Shown here: piece by piece, positions 28,271 through 37,492 of the stretch | Layout of the letters: the number at the start of each line of letters is the position of its first letter | How positions within the stretch are numbered: the first letter of the stretch is position 1 | Assembly (NCBI RefSeq): GCF_034351645.1 | Contig: NZ_CP133782.1 | Span: forward strand, 253,001-317,000 | DNA: 64,000 nt | Reading direction: 5' to 3' | Origin: Pseudomonas sp. DC1.2 | GTDB taxonomy: Bacteria > Pseudomonadota > Gammaproteobacteria > Pseudomonadales > Pseudomonadaceae | Program-made: the position numbers and the translations under genes | Notes under the pieces: model-generated | What the model was told of the DNA's origin: nothing | The model's input: only the letters and a program-made list of their open reading frames with translations | The model's database searches: none

Positions 28271-29680
28271 ATGCAACCGCGCACGCAAGGTTTGAAACGC
28301 GGGCTCTCAGCCCGACATATTCGCTTCATGGCATTGGGGTCGGCGATCGGCACCGGGCTGTTTTACGGTTCTGCCTCGGCCATCCAGATGGCCGGTCCGG
28401 CGGTTCTGCTGGCGTACCTGATCGGTGGCGCGGCAGTGTTCATGGTCATGCGCGCCCTCGGCGAGATGGCGGTGCATAACCCGGTCGCTGGCTCCTTCGG
28501 TCAATACGCCAGCACGTACCTGGGACCAATGGCAGGCTTCATTCTGGGCTGGACCTATGCCTTTGAAATGGTCATCGTCGGCCTGGCTGACGTCACCGCG
28601 TTCGGCATTTACATGGGCTTCTGGTTTCCTGAGGTCGCCCGCTGGATCTGGGTCCTCGGTATCGTCTCGGTGATCGGTGGGCTGAACCTGTGCAACGTCA
28701 AAGTCTTCGGTGAAATGGAGTTCTGGCTGTCACTGCTCAAAGTCACCGCGATCATCGCGATGATCCTCGGCGGCTTCGGCATCATGCTGTTCGGTATCAG
28801 CAGTGCGCCGGGCACGTCGGTGGCCAGCCTCAGCAACCTCTGGACCCAGGGCGGCTTCATGCCCAATGGCATTGGCGGCTTGATCGCGTCGTTTGCCGTG
28901 GTGATGTTTGCGTTTGGCGGCATCGAAATCATTGGCGTCACCGCCGGTGAAGCCAAAGATCCGCAACATGTTTTGCCTAAGGCGATCAACGCTGTACCGC
29001 TGCGGATTCTGCTGTTTTACGTGCTGACGATGGTGGTGCTGATGTCGATTTTCCCTTGGCACCAGATCGGTACTCAGGGCAGCCCGTTCGTGCAGATTTT
29101 CGACAGTCTGGGCATCAGTTCGGCGGCGACCGTGCTTAACATCGTGGTGATTTCAGCAGCGGTTTCGGCGATCAACAGTGACATCTTCGGCGCCGGCCGC
29201 ATGATGTACGGTCTGGCTGAACAAGGTCATGCGCCCAAGGCCTTTGCCCGGTTATCGCGTCAGGGCGTACCGTGGATGACCGTGGTGGTGATGAGCGCCG
29301 CGTTGCTGCTGGGCGTGGTGCTGAACTACCTGATTCCGGAAAACGTGTTTTTGCTGATCGCCTCCATCGCGACCTTCGCTACTGTTTGGGTCTGGCTGAT
29401 GATTCTGTTCACTCAAGTTGCGATGCGTCGTTCCATGACCGTCGAACAGGTCAAACGGCTGAAATTTCCGGTGCCGTTCTGGCCGTATGCGCCAATCGCA
29501 GCGATTGTCTTCATGCTGTTTATCTTCGGCGTGTTGGGCTATTTCCCTGACAGTCGCGCAGCGCTGATTGTTGGCGTGGTCTGGATCGTCCTGTTGGTGC
29601 TGGCGTATCTGACCTGGGTTAAACCGGCAGCAGGGCAGGCGGCTGAAGTTGTACGCGACCCTTCTTTCTCTCATCGATAA
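28271..29680 (+). CDS. hutT: Histidine permease HutT (APC superfamily)
   Basis: 469-residue amino acid/polyamine/organocation permease of the AAT family with 12 predicted helices. Signatures: [16 protein letters not shown] in TM1 and [15 protein letters not shown] in the middle region. By operon position this is the histidine-specific permease (HutTh in P. fluorescens usage). It complements the HutXWV ABC system, so the locus has two histidine routes plus one for urocanate. AAGGACGAG precedes the ATG. Confidence 0.93.
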   Translation: MQPRTQGLKRGLSARHIRFMALGSAIGTGLFYGSASAIQMAGPAVLLAYLIGGAAVFMVMRALGEMAVHNPVAGSFGQYASTYLGPMAGFILGWTYAFEMVIVGLADVTAFGIYMGFWFPEVARWIWVLGIVSVIGGLNLCNVKVFGEMEFWLSLLKVTAIIAMILGGFGIMLFGISSAPGTSVASLSNLWTQGGFMPNGIGGLIASFAVVMFAFGGIEIIGVTAGEAKDPQHVLPKAINAVPLRILLFYVLTMVVLMSIFPWHQIGTQGSPFVQIFDSLGISSAATVLNIVVISAAVSAINSDIFGAGRMMYGLAEQGHAPKAFARLSRQGVPWMTVVVMSAALLLGVVLNYLIPENVFLLIASIATFATVWVWLMILFTQVAMRRSMTVEQVKRLKFPVPFWPYAPIAAIVFMLFIFGVLGYFPDSRAALIVGVVWIVLLVLAYLTWVKPAAGQAAEVVRDPSFSHR

Positions 29681-29695
29681 CCTCGGAGGCTACGG

Positions 29696-30901
29696 ATGAA
29701 AACGCTCTGGCAACACTGCAACGTTGCAAGCATGGCGCGGGGCACTTACTCAATCATTGAGGATGCCGCCATCGTGACGTCAGGAGCGCACATTGAGTGG
29801 ATCGGACCTCGCGGCGAACTGCCGCCTGGCGACTACCCGCACGTCAACGACCTCCACGGCGCCTGGGTCACTCCGGGCTTGATCGACTGCCACACCCACA
29901 CGGTGTTCGGCGGTAATCGCAGCGGTGAATTCGAACAGCGCCTGCAAGGCGTCAGCTACGCCGACATCGCTGCCGCCGGTGGCGGCATCGCCAGCACTGT
30001 GCGCGCCACCCGTGCGGCCAGCGAAGACGAGTTGTTTACCAGCGCGGCCAAGCGCCTAAAGAGCCTGATGCGCGACGGTGTGACCACGGTCGAGATGAAG
30101 TCCGGTTATGGACTGGACCTGGCCAGCGAGCGAAAAATTCTGCGCGTCATCCGCCGCCTTGGTGCCGAACTGCCGGTCAGCGTGCGCAGCACTTGCCTGG
30201 CCGCTCACGCCTTGCCGCCGGAATACAAAGATCGCGCCGACGACTACATCGACCACCTCTGCGCCGAGATGCTCCCGGCTCTGGCTGCCGAAGGGCTGGT
30301 GGATGCGGTCGACGCGTTTTGCGAATACCTGGCGTTCTCGCCAGCACAGGTCGAGCGGGTGTTTATCACCGCTCAGGAACTCGGGTTGCCGGTGAAACTG
30401 CACGCCGAACAGTTGTCATCGCTGCACGGGTCGAGCTTGGCGGCGCGCTACCACGCACTGTCCGCCGATCACCTGGAATTCATGACCGAAGAAGACGCCA
30501 TCGCCATGGCCGCGTCCGGCACCGTCGCTGTGTTGCTGCCGGGAGCGTTCTACTTCCTGCGCGAAACTCAGTTGCCGCCGATGGACGCCCTGCGCAAACA
30601 CGGCGTGAAAATCGCCATTGCCAGCGACCTCAATCCCGGCACATCGCCAGGGTTGTCGCTGCGCTTGATGCTCAATATGGCGTGTACCTGTTTTCGCATG
30701 ACCCCGGAAGAAGCGCTGGCCGGTGCCACCCTGCATGCCGCGGCTGCGCTGGGCATGGCTGACACGCATGGTTCGCTGGAGGCTGGCAAAGTCGCGGATT
30801 TTGTCGCCTGGCACATCGATCGTCCTGCCGACCTGTCGTATTGGCTGGGCGGTGACCTGGAAAAACGCGTCGTGCGTCACGGCGTTGAAGTCGATTTATA
30901 G
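29696..30901 (+). CDS. hutI: Imidazolonepropionase HutI
   Basis: 401-residue amidohydrolase that opens the imidazolone ring of 4-imidazolone-5-propanoate to give N-formiminoglutamate, the HutF substrate. Metal site [12 protein letters not shown] near residue 63, further His in KLHAEQ and SADHLEF, and Asp in IASDLNPG. 15 bp after hutT, with CGGAGG before the ATG. Confidence 0.97.
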   Translation: MKTLWQHCNVASMARGTYSIIEDAAIVTSGAHIEWIGPRGELPPGDYPHVNDLHGAWVTPGLIDCHTHTVFGGNRSGEFEQRLQGVSYADIAAAGGGIASTVRATRAASEDELFTSAAKRLKSLMRDGVTTVEMKSGYGLDLASERKILRVIRRLGAELPVSVRSTCLAAHALPPEYKDRADDYIDHLCAEMLPALAAEGLVDAVDAFCEYLAFSPAQVERVFITAQELGLPVKLHAEQLSSLHGSSLAARYHALSADHLEFMTEEDAIAMAASGTVAVLLPGAFYFLRETQLPPMDALRKHGVKIAIASDLNPGTSPGLSLRLMLNMACTCFRMTPEEALAGATLHAAAALGMADTHGSLEAGKVADFVAWHIDRPADLSYWLGGDLEKRVVRHGVEVDL

Positions 30902-30919
30902 GTTGATAGGAGAGTGGTT

Positions 30920-31720
30920 GTGGATAAGGTTCTGAACTTCAAACAAGGCCGCGTGCCGCTGCTGATCAGCATGCCACACGCCGGCGTGCGCCTGACCCCG
31001 GCGGTCGAGGCCGGGTTGATACCCGCCGCCCGCAATCTACAGGACACCGACTGGCATATTCCGCTGCTTTACGAGTTTGCCGCTGAGCTGGGCGCCAGTA
31101 CCCTGGACGCCGAGTACTCGCGGTATGTCATTGATTTGAATCGGCCGTCCGACGACAAGCCGCTGTACGCCAGCGCGACCACGGGTCTGTACCCGGCAAC
31201 GTTGTTTGATGGCACTCCATTGTTCCGCGAGGGCATGCAACCTTCTGCGGCGGAGCGCGCGACCTATCTGGAGCACGTCTGGACGCCTTACCACCGCACG
31301 TTGCAGAACGAACTGGCGCGACTCAAGGCTGAGTTCGGCTACGCACTGCTGTTTGATGCGCACTCGATCCGCTCAGTGGTCCCGCACCTGTTCGACGGCA
31401 AGCTGCCGGACTTCAACCTCGGCACGTTCAACGGTGAGAGTTGCGCTGTGCAGTTGGAGACGTTGCTGGAAGGGATTTGCGCCCGGCACACCGATTACAG
31501 TCATGTGCTTAACGGGCGCTTCAAGGGTGGCCACATCACCCGGCACTACGGCAATCCGGCCGAGCACATCCATGCGGTGCAACTGGAGTTGGGGCAATGC
31601 ACCTACATGGAAGAGGCCGAGCCGTTCCGCTATCGCCCTGACTTGGCGGCACCGACGCAGGGGGTGTTGAAGGAATTGTTGGAAGGGTTATTGGCTTGGG
31701 GCCAAAAGCACTACGCGTGA
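30920..31720 (+). CDS. hutG: N-formylglutamate deformylase HutG
   Basis: 266 residues; splits N-formylglutamate into glutamate and formate, ending the five-step pathway started by HutH. Family motifs: LLISMPHAG near residue 14, DTDWHIPLLYEF, LDAEYSRYVIDLNR and LLFDAHSIRS. I prefer GTG 30920 (MDKVLNF) because TAGGAGAG lies about 7 bp upstream; GTG 30914 would sit directly on that site. Last gene of the operon, followed by a REP-like hairpin. Confidence 0.95.
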   Translation: MDKVLNFKQGRVPLLISMPHAGVRLTPAVEAGLIPAARNLQDTDWHIPLLYEFAAELGASTLDAEYSRYVIDLNRPSDDKPLYASATTGLYPATLFDGTPLFREGMQPSAAERATYLEHVWTPYHRTLQNELARLKAEFGYALLFDAHSIRSVVPHLFDGKLPDFNLGTFNGESCAVQLETLLEGICARHTDYSHVLNGRFKGGHITRHYGNPAEHIHAVQLELGQCTYMEEAEPFRYRPDLAAPTQGVLKELLEGLLAWGQKHYA

Positions 31721-31722
31721 CC

Positions 31723-31753
31723 GATCGTTCCCGCGCGGAGCGTGGGAATAATC
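31723..31753. repeat. REP-like palindrome after hutG
   Basis: GATCGTTCCCGCGC..GCGTGGGAATAATC is an imperfect hairpin three bases after the hutG stop. It is the only structure that could mark the end of the operon. Confidence 0.78.
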
Positions 31754-31887
31754 AAGTCAGACTGTCGCCACCGTGCAAATCTCGGTCGCCACAGTTCGCT
31801 TTTACCCGCTCGACGCTGCGTAATGTTCTGGGCACGGTGCATGAAGACACCGACCCCAACAATAATCTGCCGCACGAGATCATTCCG

Positions 31888-32835
31888 ATGAAAAGACTGT
31901 TCACTCGCTGTCTCTCAATCCTCTGCGGCACCGCCCTCTTGAGCACCAGCGTTCTGGCCAGTGAAGACGCTTCCTGCAAAGTCGTGCGCATGGGCGTGGT
32001 CAACTGGACTGACGTCATCGCCACCAGCGGCATGGCCGATGTGTTGCTCAATGGCCTAGGCTACGAAAGCAAACAAACCAGCGCCGTGCAGCAAATCATC
32101 TTTGCTGGCATCCGCGACAAACGTCTCGATATCTTTCTGGGCTACTGGAAACCGGCGATGGATAAGAACATTGCGCCGTTCCTTGCCGCCAACCAGCTCA
32201 AGGTCATGGACACACCCAGCCTCTCGGATGCCCAGGCGACGCTTGCCGTGCCTGACTACGTTGCGGCGGCGGGCCTGAAAACCTTCGCCGACATCGCCCG
32301 CTTCAAGGATCAACTGGGCGGCAAAATCTACGGGATCGAGCCCGGCAGCGGTGCCAACACCACCATCAAAACCATGATCGAGACCAATCACTTTGGCTTG
32401 AAGGATTTCAAACTGATCGAATCCGGTGAGGCCGGCATGCTCGCGGCCGTGCAGCGGGCGGTGAGTCGCAAGGAGTTCGTGGTGTTCGTCGGCTGGAACC
32501 CGCACCCGATGAACATCAACATGAAGCTCGCGTACCTGACCGGCAGTGACGACGTTTATGGCCCGAACGAGGGCGCGGCAACCGTTTCCACCGTCACCGC
32601 TGCGGACTACGCCGAGCGCTGCCCGAACGTCAATCATCTGCTGCAAAACCTGACGTTCACCGCCGCCCAGGAAAGCCAACTGATGGTGCCGATCATGGAG
32701 CGCAAAACGCCGCAGGATGTCGCCAAACAATGGTTGCGTGACCACCCGGAAGATCTTCAACGCTGGCTAGCCGGTGTCAGCAGTGTTGATGGCAAGGATG
32801 GCGTGTCGCGCGTACAGGCCAGCCTGAAAAACTGA
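31888..32835 (+). CDS. Choline-type (ChoX/OpuAC family) periplasmic binding protein, orphan
   Basis: 315 residues with a signal peptide cut after VLA. Ligand-box residues line up with ChoX of Sinorhizobium as I recall it: Trp and Asp in VNWTDV, Trp in GYWKPAM, Tyr in YGIEPGSG and Trp in GWNPHPMN, which fits choline or betaine binding. No permease or ATPase gene adjoins it, so it probably feeds a core importer encoded elsewhere, like the separate binding proteins of the Pseudomonas Cbc system. Start ATG 31888 chosen for the signal peptide, not the in-frame ATG at 31696 inside hutG. Confidence 0.85.
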   Translation: MKRLFTRCLSILCGTALLSTSVLASEDASCKVVRMGVVNWTDVIATSGMADVLLNGLGYESKQTSAVQQIIFAGIRDKRLDIFLGYWKPAMDKNIAPFLAANQLKVMDTPSLSDAQATLAVPDYVAAAGLKTFADIARFKDQLGGKIYGIEPGSGANTTIKTMIETNHFGLKDFKLIESGEAGMLAAVQRAVSRKEFVVFVGWNPHPMNINMKLAYLTGSDDVYGPNEGAATVSTVTAADYAERCPNVNHLLQNLTFTAAQESQLMVPIMERKTPQDVAKQWLRDHPEDLQRWLAGVSSVDGKDGVSRVQASLKN

Positions 32836-32928
32836 ACCCGGGCGCACTTTTTGTGTGGGGTCGAGCCTGATCGCGCGCCCACACAAAGTCTGGCCACATA
32901 ATCCCCTGATCGGACTGACAGCAAGCTC

Positions 32929-33846
32929 ATGGCCCTTTATCCCCTCACCGACACAATGTCAGCCTTCGTCGCGAAAACCCTCGGCTTCAACAGCACCGAC
33001 AGTAGCCTCGCCGGGTTGCGTCAGGCCTACAGCGAAATGTGCCGGGCCTTTACCCCGCCACGTCCTGCCGGGCTTGAAGTCACGGACTTCACGCTGTCCG
33101 GGGTGGCGGTCCGGTCTTATCGACCACCGGTGACGCCAGCAGCCAGCGGTTGGCCTTGCCTCTTGTACCTGCATGGCGGCGGCTGGGTGGTGGGGAACCT
33201 GGATTCCCACGATTTTATCTGCGCAGAGCTGGCGGCAACGCTGGGGGCGGTGGTGGTTGCCGTGGACTATCGGTTGGCGCCTGAACATCCCTTTCCGTCC
33301 GGTTTCGAAGATTGCCTGAAGGTCTGGCGAGCCCTGCGCTCGGGGCCCTTTTGGTTCGATCCAGAAAAAATGATCGTGGCCGGCGACAGCGCCGGCGGTA
33401 ATCTGGCCGCGGCCCTCTGCCTGGCCTTGCGTGACGCTGGCGAGCCGTTACCCATGGCGCAGGTCCTGATCTATCCGGGCCTGGGCGGTGATCAGCGATT
33501 GCCCTCGCGCGAGGAGTGCGCCGACGCGCCGCTACTCAGCAGCAGCGACCTGGCGTGCTACCAGGCACTCTATCTACGGGGCAGCGAAAAACTGACGGCC
33601 TACGCGATGCCGTTGCTGGCCACCGATTTCAGTGGATTGCCACCGGCCTTGATTGCCGTGGCGCAGTTCGACCCGCTGCGCGATGACGGCGTCGTCTATG
33701 CCGAGCGCCTGAATGCCGCCGGCGTGGCCGCGACGCTTTACTGTGGGCCAGGGTTGGTTCACGGCTGTCTGCGGGCTCGGGGGCAAGTGCCGGAGGTCGA
33801 CCGGCTCTACGAAACCTTGCTGGTGTACATGGCTGACAAACTCTGA
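32929..33846 (+). CDS. Alpha/beta hydrolase, HSL-type esterase
   Basis: 305 residues of the hormone-sensitive-lipase group (alpha/beta hydrolase fold 3). Oxyanion motif HGGG at residues 82-85, nucleophile Ser154 in GDSAGG, Asp in FDPLRDD and His in GLVHG complete the triad. Likely hydrolyses short-chain esters; the natural substrate is unknown. The ribosome binding site before ATG 32929 is weak. No signal peptide, so it is cytoplasmic. Confidence 0.88.
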   Translation: MALYPLTDTMSAFVAKTLGFNSTDSSLAGLRQAYSEMCRAFTPPRPAGLEVTDFTLSGVAVRSYRPPVTPAASGWPCLLYLHGGGWVVGNLDSHDFICAELAATLGAVVVAVDYRLAPEHPFPSGFEDCLKVWRALRSGPFWFDPEKMIVAGDSAGGNLAAALCLALRDAGEPLPMAQVLIYPGLGGDQRLPSREECADAPLLSSSDLACYQALYLRGSEKLTAYAMPLLATDFSGLPPALIAVAQFDPLRDDGVVYAERLNAAGVAATLYCGPGLVHGCLRARGQVPEVDRLYETLLVYMADKL

Positions 33847-33950
33847 CTCTGCAAGGGCATGCTCATTGACGTAATTCGGGTTTATGATGCCGGACGGCAG
33901 ACTAATAGAAGTCCCCCCAGGGATGACCTCGACCCCTTACGGAGCGCGCA

Positions 33951-34922
33951 ATGCAGACTTTGTACCCGCAGATCAAACCCCACGCCCGGCACGATCTGGC
34001 CGTCGATGAAACTCACACCCTGTATGTAGACGAAAGCGGTTCACCGCAAGGTTTGCCGGTGGTGTTCATCCACGGCGGCCCCGGTGCCGGCTGCGATGCT
34101 CAAAGCCGACGGTACTTCGACCCGAACCTGTACCGCATCGTGACCTTCGATCAGCGCGGTTGCGGTCGTTCCACACCGCACGCCAACCTGGAAAACAACA
34201 CCACCTGGGACCTGGTCGCCGACCTTGAGCGGATTCGCAAGCACCTGGGCATCGAGAAATGGGTGCTGTTCGGCGGCTCTTGGGGATCGACGCTGGCCTT
34301 GGCCTACGCGCAAACCCACCCGGAGCGTGTACACGGTCTGATCCTGCGGGGGATCTTTCTCTGCCGTCCGCAGGAAATCGAATGGTTTTACCAGGCCGGC
34401 GCCAGCCGTCTGTTCCCCGACTACTGGCAGGACTATATCGCGCCGATTCCACTGGACGAGCGCGACGACTTGCTCAGCGCGTTCCACAAGCGCTTGATCG
34501 GAAACGATCAGATTGCCCAGATGCACGCCGCCAAAGCCTGGTCCACTTGGGAAGGTCGGACGGCCACCCTGCGTCCGAACCCGCTGGTGGTCGACCGTTT
34601 TTCCGAACCCCAGCGTGCGCTGTCCATCGCCCGCATTGAATGCCACTACTTCACCAACAACGCGTTCCTGGAACCCAACCAACTGATCCGCGACATGGGC
34701 AAGATCGCCCATTTGCCGGGCGTGATCGTTCACGGTCGTTACGACGTGATCTGCCCGCTGGATAACGCCTGGGAATTGCATCAAGCCTGGCCGAACAGCG
34801 AATTGCAGATTATTCGCGACGCGGGGCATGCGGCGTCGGAACCGGGCATTACCGATGCGCTGGTGCGTGCCGCTGACCAGATGGCCCGCCGTTTGCTTGA
34901 TCTGCCACCGGAAGAAGCGTGA
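33951..34922 (+). CDS. pip: Proline iminopeptidase
   Basis: 323 residues, family S33. Removes N-terminal proline from peptides. Oxyanion HGGPG near residue 41, nucleophile Ser110 in GGSWGS, Asp in GRYDVICP and His in [15 protein letters not shown] precedes the ATG. The stop overlaps the dtd start (GTGA), a pairing also seen in P. aeruginosa, from memory. Confidence 0.95.
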   Translation: MQTLYPQIKPHARHDLAVDETHTLYVDESGSPQGLPVVFIHGGPGAGCDAQSRRYFDPNLYRIVTFDQRGCGRSTPHANLENNTTWDLVADLERIRKHLGIEKWVLFGGSWGSTLALAYAQTHPERVHGLILRGIFLCRPQEIEWFYQAGASRLFPDYWQDYIAPIPLDERDDLLSAFHKRLIGNDQIAQMHAAKAWSTWEGRTATLRPNPLVVDRFSEPQRALSIARIECHYFTNNAFLEPNQLIRDMGKIAHLPGVIVHGRYDVICPLDNAWELHQAWPNSELQIIRDAGHAASEPGITDALVRAADQMARRLLDLPPEEA

Positions 34923-35356
34923 AGGGGCTGCTACAACGCGTGCGAGGCGCGCGAGTCGAGGTGGCGGGGGAGGTGATCGGCGCGGTGGACCAGGGTTTGT
35001 TGGTACTGGTAGCGGTGGAGCCCGATGACACTCGCCTCAACGCCGACAAACTTCTGCATAAGCTGCTTAACTATCGGGTATTCAGCGACGCCGAGGGCAA
35101 GATGAATCTGTCCCTGGCAGAGGTGGGAGGTGGGTTGCTGCTGGTGTCGCAGTTCACCTTGGCCGCCGACACCAAGAGCGGGTTGCGCCCCGGTTTTTCG
35201 ACGGCGGCGCCTCCGGCGTTGGGTGAAGAACTTTTTGACTATCTATTAGGCAAAGCGAAACAGGTGCATGGCACTGTGGCATCAGGTAGATTCGGCGCGG
35301 ATATGCAGGTGCATCTGGTCAACGATGGCCCGGTAACCTTCCTGTTACAGACCTGA
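34919..35356 (+). CDS. dtd: D-aminoacyl-tRNA deacylase
   Basis: 145 residues; hydrolyses D-aminoacyl-tRNA and misacylated Gly-tRNA-Ala. The signature motifs [17 protein letters not shown] and the C-terminal NDGPVTF (the cross-subunit Gly-Pro motif) are intact. GTG start within the pip stop, so translationally coupled. Confidence 0.95.
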   Translation: MKGLLQRVRGARVEVAGEVIGAVDQGLLVLVAVEPDDTRLNADKLLHKLLNYRVFSDAEGKMNLSLAEVGGGLLLVSQFTLAADTKSGLRPGFSTAAPPALGEELFDYLLGKAKQVHGTVASGRFGADMQVHLVNDGPVTFLLQT

Positions 35357-35677
35357 ATCTGCTTGAAAGATCTTTTTAGAGGTGTTTCGACTGAAAACAG
35401 GGGTTTTTCGCGATAAATACTTTGTTACCCCTGATGCGTTGTAACGCGGCCTACTAGATAATCGCGCGCTACGGGGATCGGCGTTCGTTGGTCCATTTTG
35501 ACTTAGGTAGAGACTTGTCCGGGACCGTTTGGGGAATCATTTAGCCCCATCGGAGTCGGAATAATGCTCGCCAACTTGGCAAGGGTGGTTTGCAAGGTCG
35601 GTTTTTTCATACCGTTTTCCTTGCAGGCACTTAATCTGGCCGTTGGTTTTTTGATCTGTTTTCGGCGAGGGTTGCTC
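35357..35677. other. Long leader/intergenic region before opgG
   Basis: 321 bp. It starts with a weak AAAGATCTTT palindrome (35363-35374), has AGGGGT/ACCCCTG arms with a 22-nt loop (about 35398-35433), and contains a small ORF on the minus strand (35503-35610). The AT-rich part from 35590 to 35660 could hold promoters for both directions. Confidence 0.5.
35503..35610 (-). CDS. Candidate 35-residue small protein divergent from opgG
   Basis: ATG at 35610 with a strong Shine-Dalgarno (AAGGA, 7-nt spacer) and a TAA stop at 35503. It encodes a short peptide opening with [20 protein letters not shown] and ending in a Gly/Pro/Asn-rich tail. I do not recognise it. Support is only the start context and plausible codon choice; the frame remains open for 61 codons upstream, which weakens the case. 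It points away from opgG and towards dtd. Confidence 0.4.
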   Translation of the reverse strand: MKKPTLQTTLAKLASIIPTPMGLNDSPNGPGQVST

Positions 35678-37492
35678 GTGATTGTTAGTCCCTGTAATGC
35701 ACCAAAATTGTCTACCAAACGGATACGAAGCGCACTGGTAGCGGGCTCGGCACTGCTTTGCCTGTTCAGCGCCGGCCAGCTTTGGGCATTCAATCTGGAT
35801 GATGTATCGGTTAAGGCAAAAGAGCTGGCCGGGCAGAAATACGAAGCCCCGCGCAGTAACCTGCCGAACGAATTCCGCGAGATGAAATTCGCGGACTATC
35901 AAAAAATTCGTTTCCGCACCGAAAAAGCCGAATGGGCCGATCAGAAAACGCCGTTCAAGCTCTCGTTCTATCACCAGGGCATGCACTTCGACACGCCGGT
36001 GAAAATCAACGAAATCACGGCGAGTAACGTTGAAGAGATCAAATACGACCCGAGTCGTTTCGATTTCGGCGACTTGAAATTTGATCCTAAAGCCACCGAA
36101 CAACTGGGTTATGCCGGTTTCCGTGTGCTGTACCCGATCAACAAAGCCGACAAGCAAGACGAAATCATGACCATGCTCGGCGCGAGTTACTTCCGCGTTG
36201 TCGGCAAGGGGCACACCTATGGCTTGTCCGCGCGCGGCATGGCTATCGATACCGCGCTGCCGTCTGGCGAAGAGTTTCCGCGCTTCACCGAGTTCTGGAT
36301 TCAACAGCCAAAACCGACCGACAAGCACCTAGTGATTTTCGCCCTGCTGGATTCGCCTCGCGCCACCGGTGCCTATCGCCTGACCCTGCGTCCAGGCAGC
36401 GACACGATTGTCGACGTCAAGGCACGGATGTTCCTGCGTGACAAAGTCACGAAGCTCGGTGTCGCGCCGCTGACCAGCATGTACCTGTTCGGCGCCAATC
36501 AGCCGTCGAAAGTGCTGAACTACCGCCGCGAACTGCATGACTCCAGCGGTCTGTCGATCCATGCCGGCAACGGCGAATGGATCTGGCGTCCACTGAACAA
36601 TCCGAAACACTTGGCCGTGAGCAACTTCTCAATCGAGAACCCGCGCGGTTTCGGCTTGCTGCAACGTGGCCGTGACTTCAGCCACTACGAAGACCTCGAC
36701 GACCGCTACGACAAGCGCCCAAGCGCCTGGATCGAGCCCAAAGGCGACTGGGGCAAAGGTTCTGTCGATCTGGTCGAGATTCCAACCGCCGACGAAACCA
36801 ACGACAACATCGTTGCGTTCTGGAGCCCGGAAAAACTGCCAGAGCCTGGCCAGCCGCTCGACGTCGCTTATCGCATGCACTGGACCATCGACGAAGCAGC
36901 GCTTCACGCTCAGGACAGCGCTTGGGTCAAGCAGACCCTGCGTTCTACCGGTGACGTGAAACAGTCCAATCTGATTCGTCAGCCTGATGGCAGTGTTGCC
37001 TATCTGGTCGACTTCGAAGGCCCATCGCTTGCTGCCTTGCCGGAAACTGCCGATGTCAGCAGTCAGGTCAGCGTTGGCGACAACGCCGAACTGGTCGAGA
37101 ACAGCGTGCGTTATAACCCTGAGACCAAGGGCTGGCGCCTGACGCTGCGGATGAAAATCAAGGACCCGAGCAAGTCCACCGAGATGCGCGCGGCGCTGGT
37201 CGAGAACATCGTGCCTGCTGACCTTGCGAACACCTCGATTCCTACGTCCAGCTCCTCCGTGGCCAAGGCTGATAAAGTCGCCGCCAAGCAACAGGAGAAG
37301 GAAGACAAGGACGCCAAGCAGGGCGACGCAAAACAAGCTGATGCCAAGCCAGCCAAGGTTGGCAAGGATCAGGCCGCCAAAGACGCCAAACAGCCTGTGG
37401 CTGCAGACGCGGTCCCAGCCACACCGGAATCGGCATCGACTCAAGAAGTCCTGACCGAGACCTGGAGCTACCAGTTGCCTGCCGATGAGTAA
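35678..37492 (+). CDS. opgG: Periplasmic glucan biosynthesis protein OpgG
   Basis: 604 residues with a signal peptide (cut after QLWA). The OpgG/MdoG domain fills about residues 35-510, and an unusual Lys/Ala/Asp-rich tail follows (residues about 520-590). OpgG works with OpgH in building the branched beta-glucan backbone of osmoregulated periplasmic glucans. I start at GTG 35678 (reads MIVSPCNAP), with GAGG 7 bp upstream. The in-frame ATG at 35564 would add 38 hydrophobic residues that spoil the signal peptide. The stop lies inside opgH (8-nt overlap). Confidence 0.94.
   Translation: MIVSPCNAPKLSTKRIRSALVAGSALLCLFSAGQLWAFNLDDVSVKAKELAGQKYEAPRSNLPNEFREMKFADYQKIRFRTEKAEWADQKTPFKLSFYHQGMHFDTPVKINEITASNVEEIKYDPSRFDFGDLKFDPKATEQLGYAGFRVLYPINKADKQDEIMTMLGASYFRVVGKGHTYGLSARGMAIDTALPSGEEFPRFTEFWIQQPKPTDKHLVIFALLDSPRATGAYRLTLRPGSDTIVDVKARMFLRDKVTKLGVAPLTSMYLFGANQPSKVLNYRRELHDSSGLSIHAGNGEWIWRPLNNPKHLAVSNFSIENPRGFGLLQRGRDFSHYEDLDDRYDKRPSAWIEPKGDWGKGSVDLVEIPTADETNDNIVAFWSPEKLPEPGQPLDVAYRMHWTIDEAALHAQDSAWVKQTLRSTGDVKQSNLIRQPDGSVAYLVDFEGPSLAALPETADVSSQVSVGDNAELVENSVRYNPETKGWRLTLRMKIKDPSKSTEMRAALVENIVPADLANTSIPTSSSSVAKADKVAAKQQEKEDKDAKQGDAKQADAKPAKVGKDQAAKDAKQPVAADAVPATPESASTQEVLTETWSYQLPADE

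Noticed and set aside
31696..31887. Extended N-terminus of the choline-type binding protein starting inside hutG
   Set aside because: It would place 64 unrelated residues, including REP-encoded ones, before a clear signal peptide that starts at ATG 31888.
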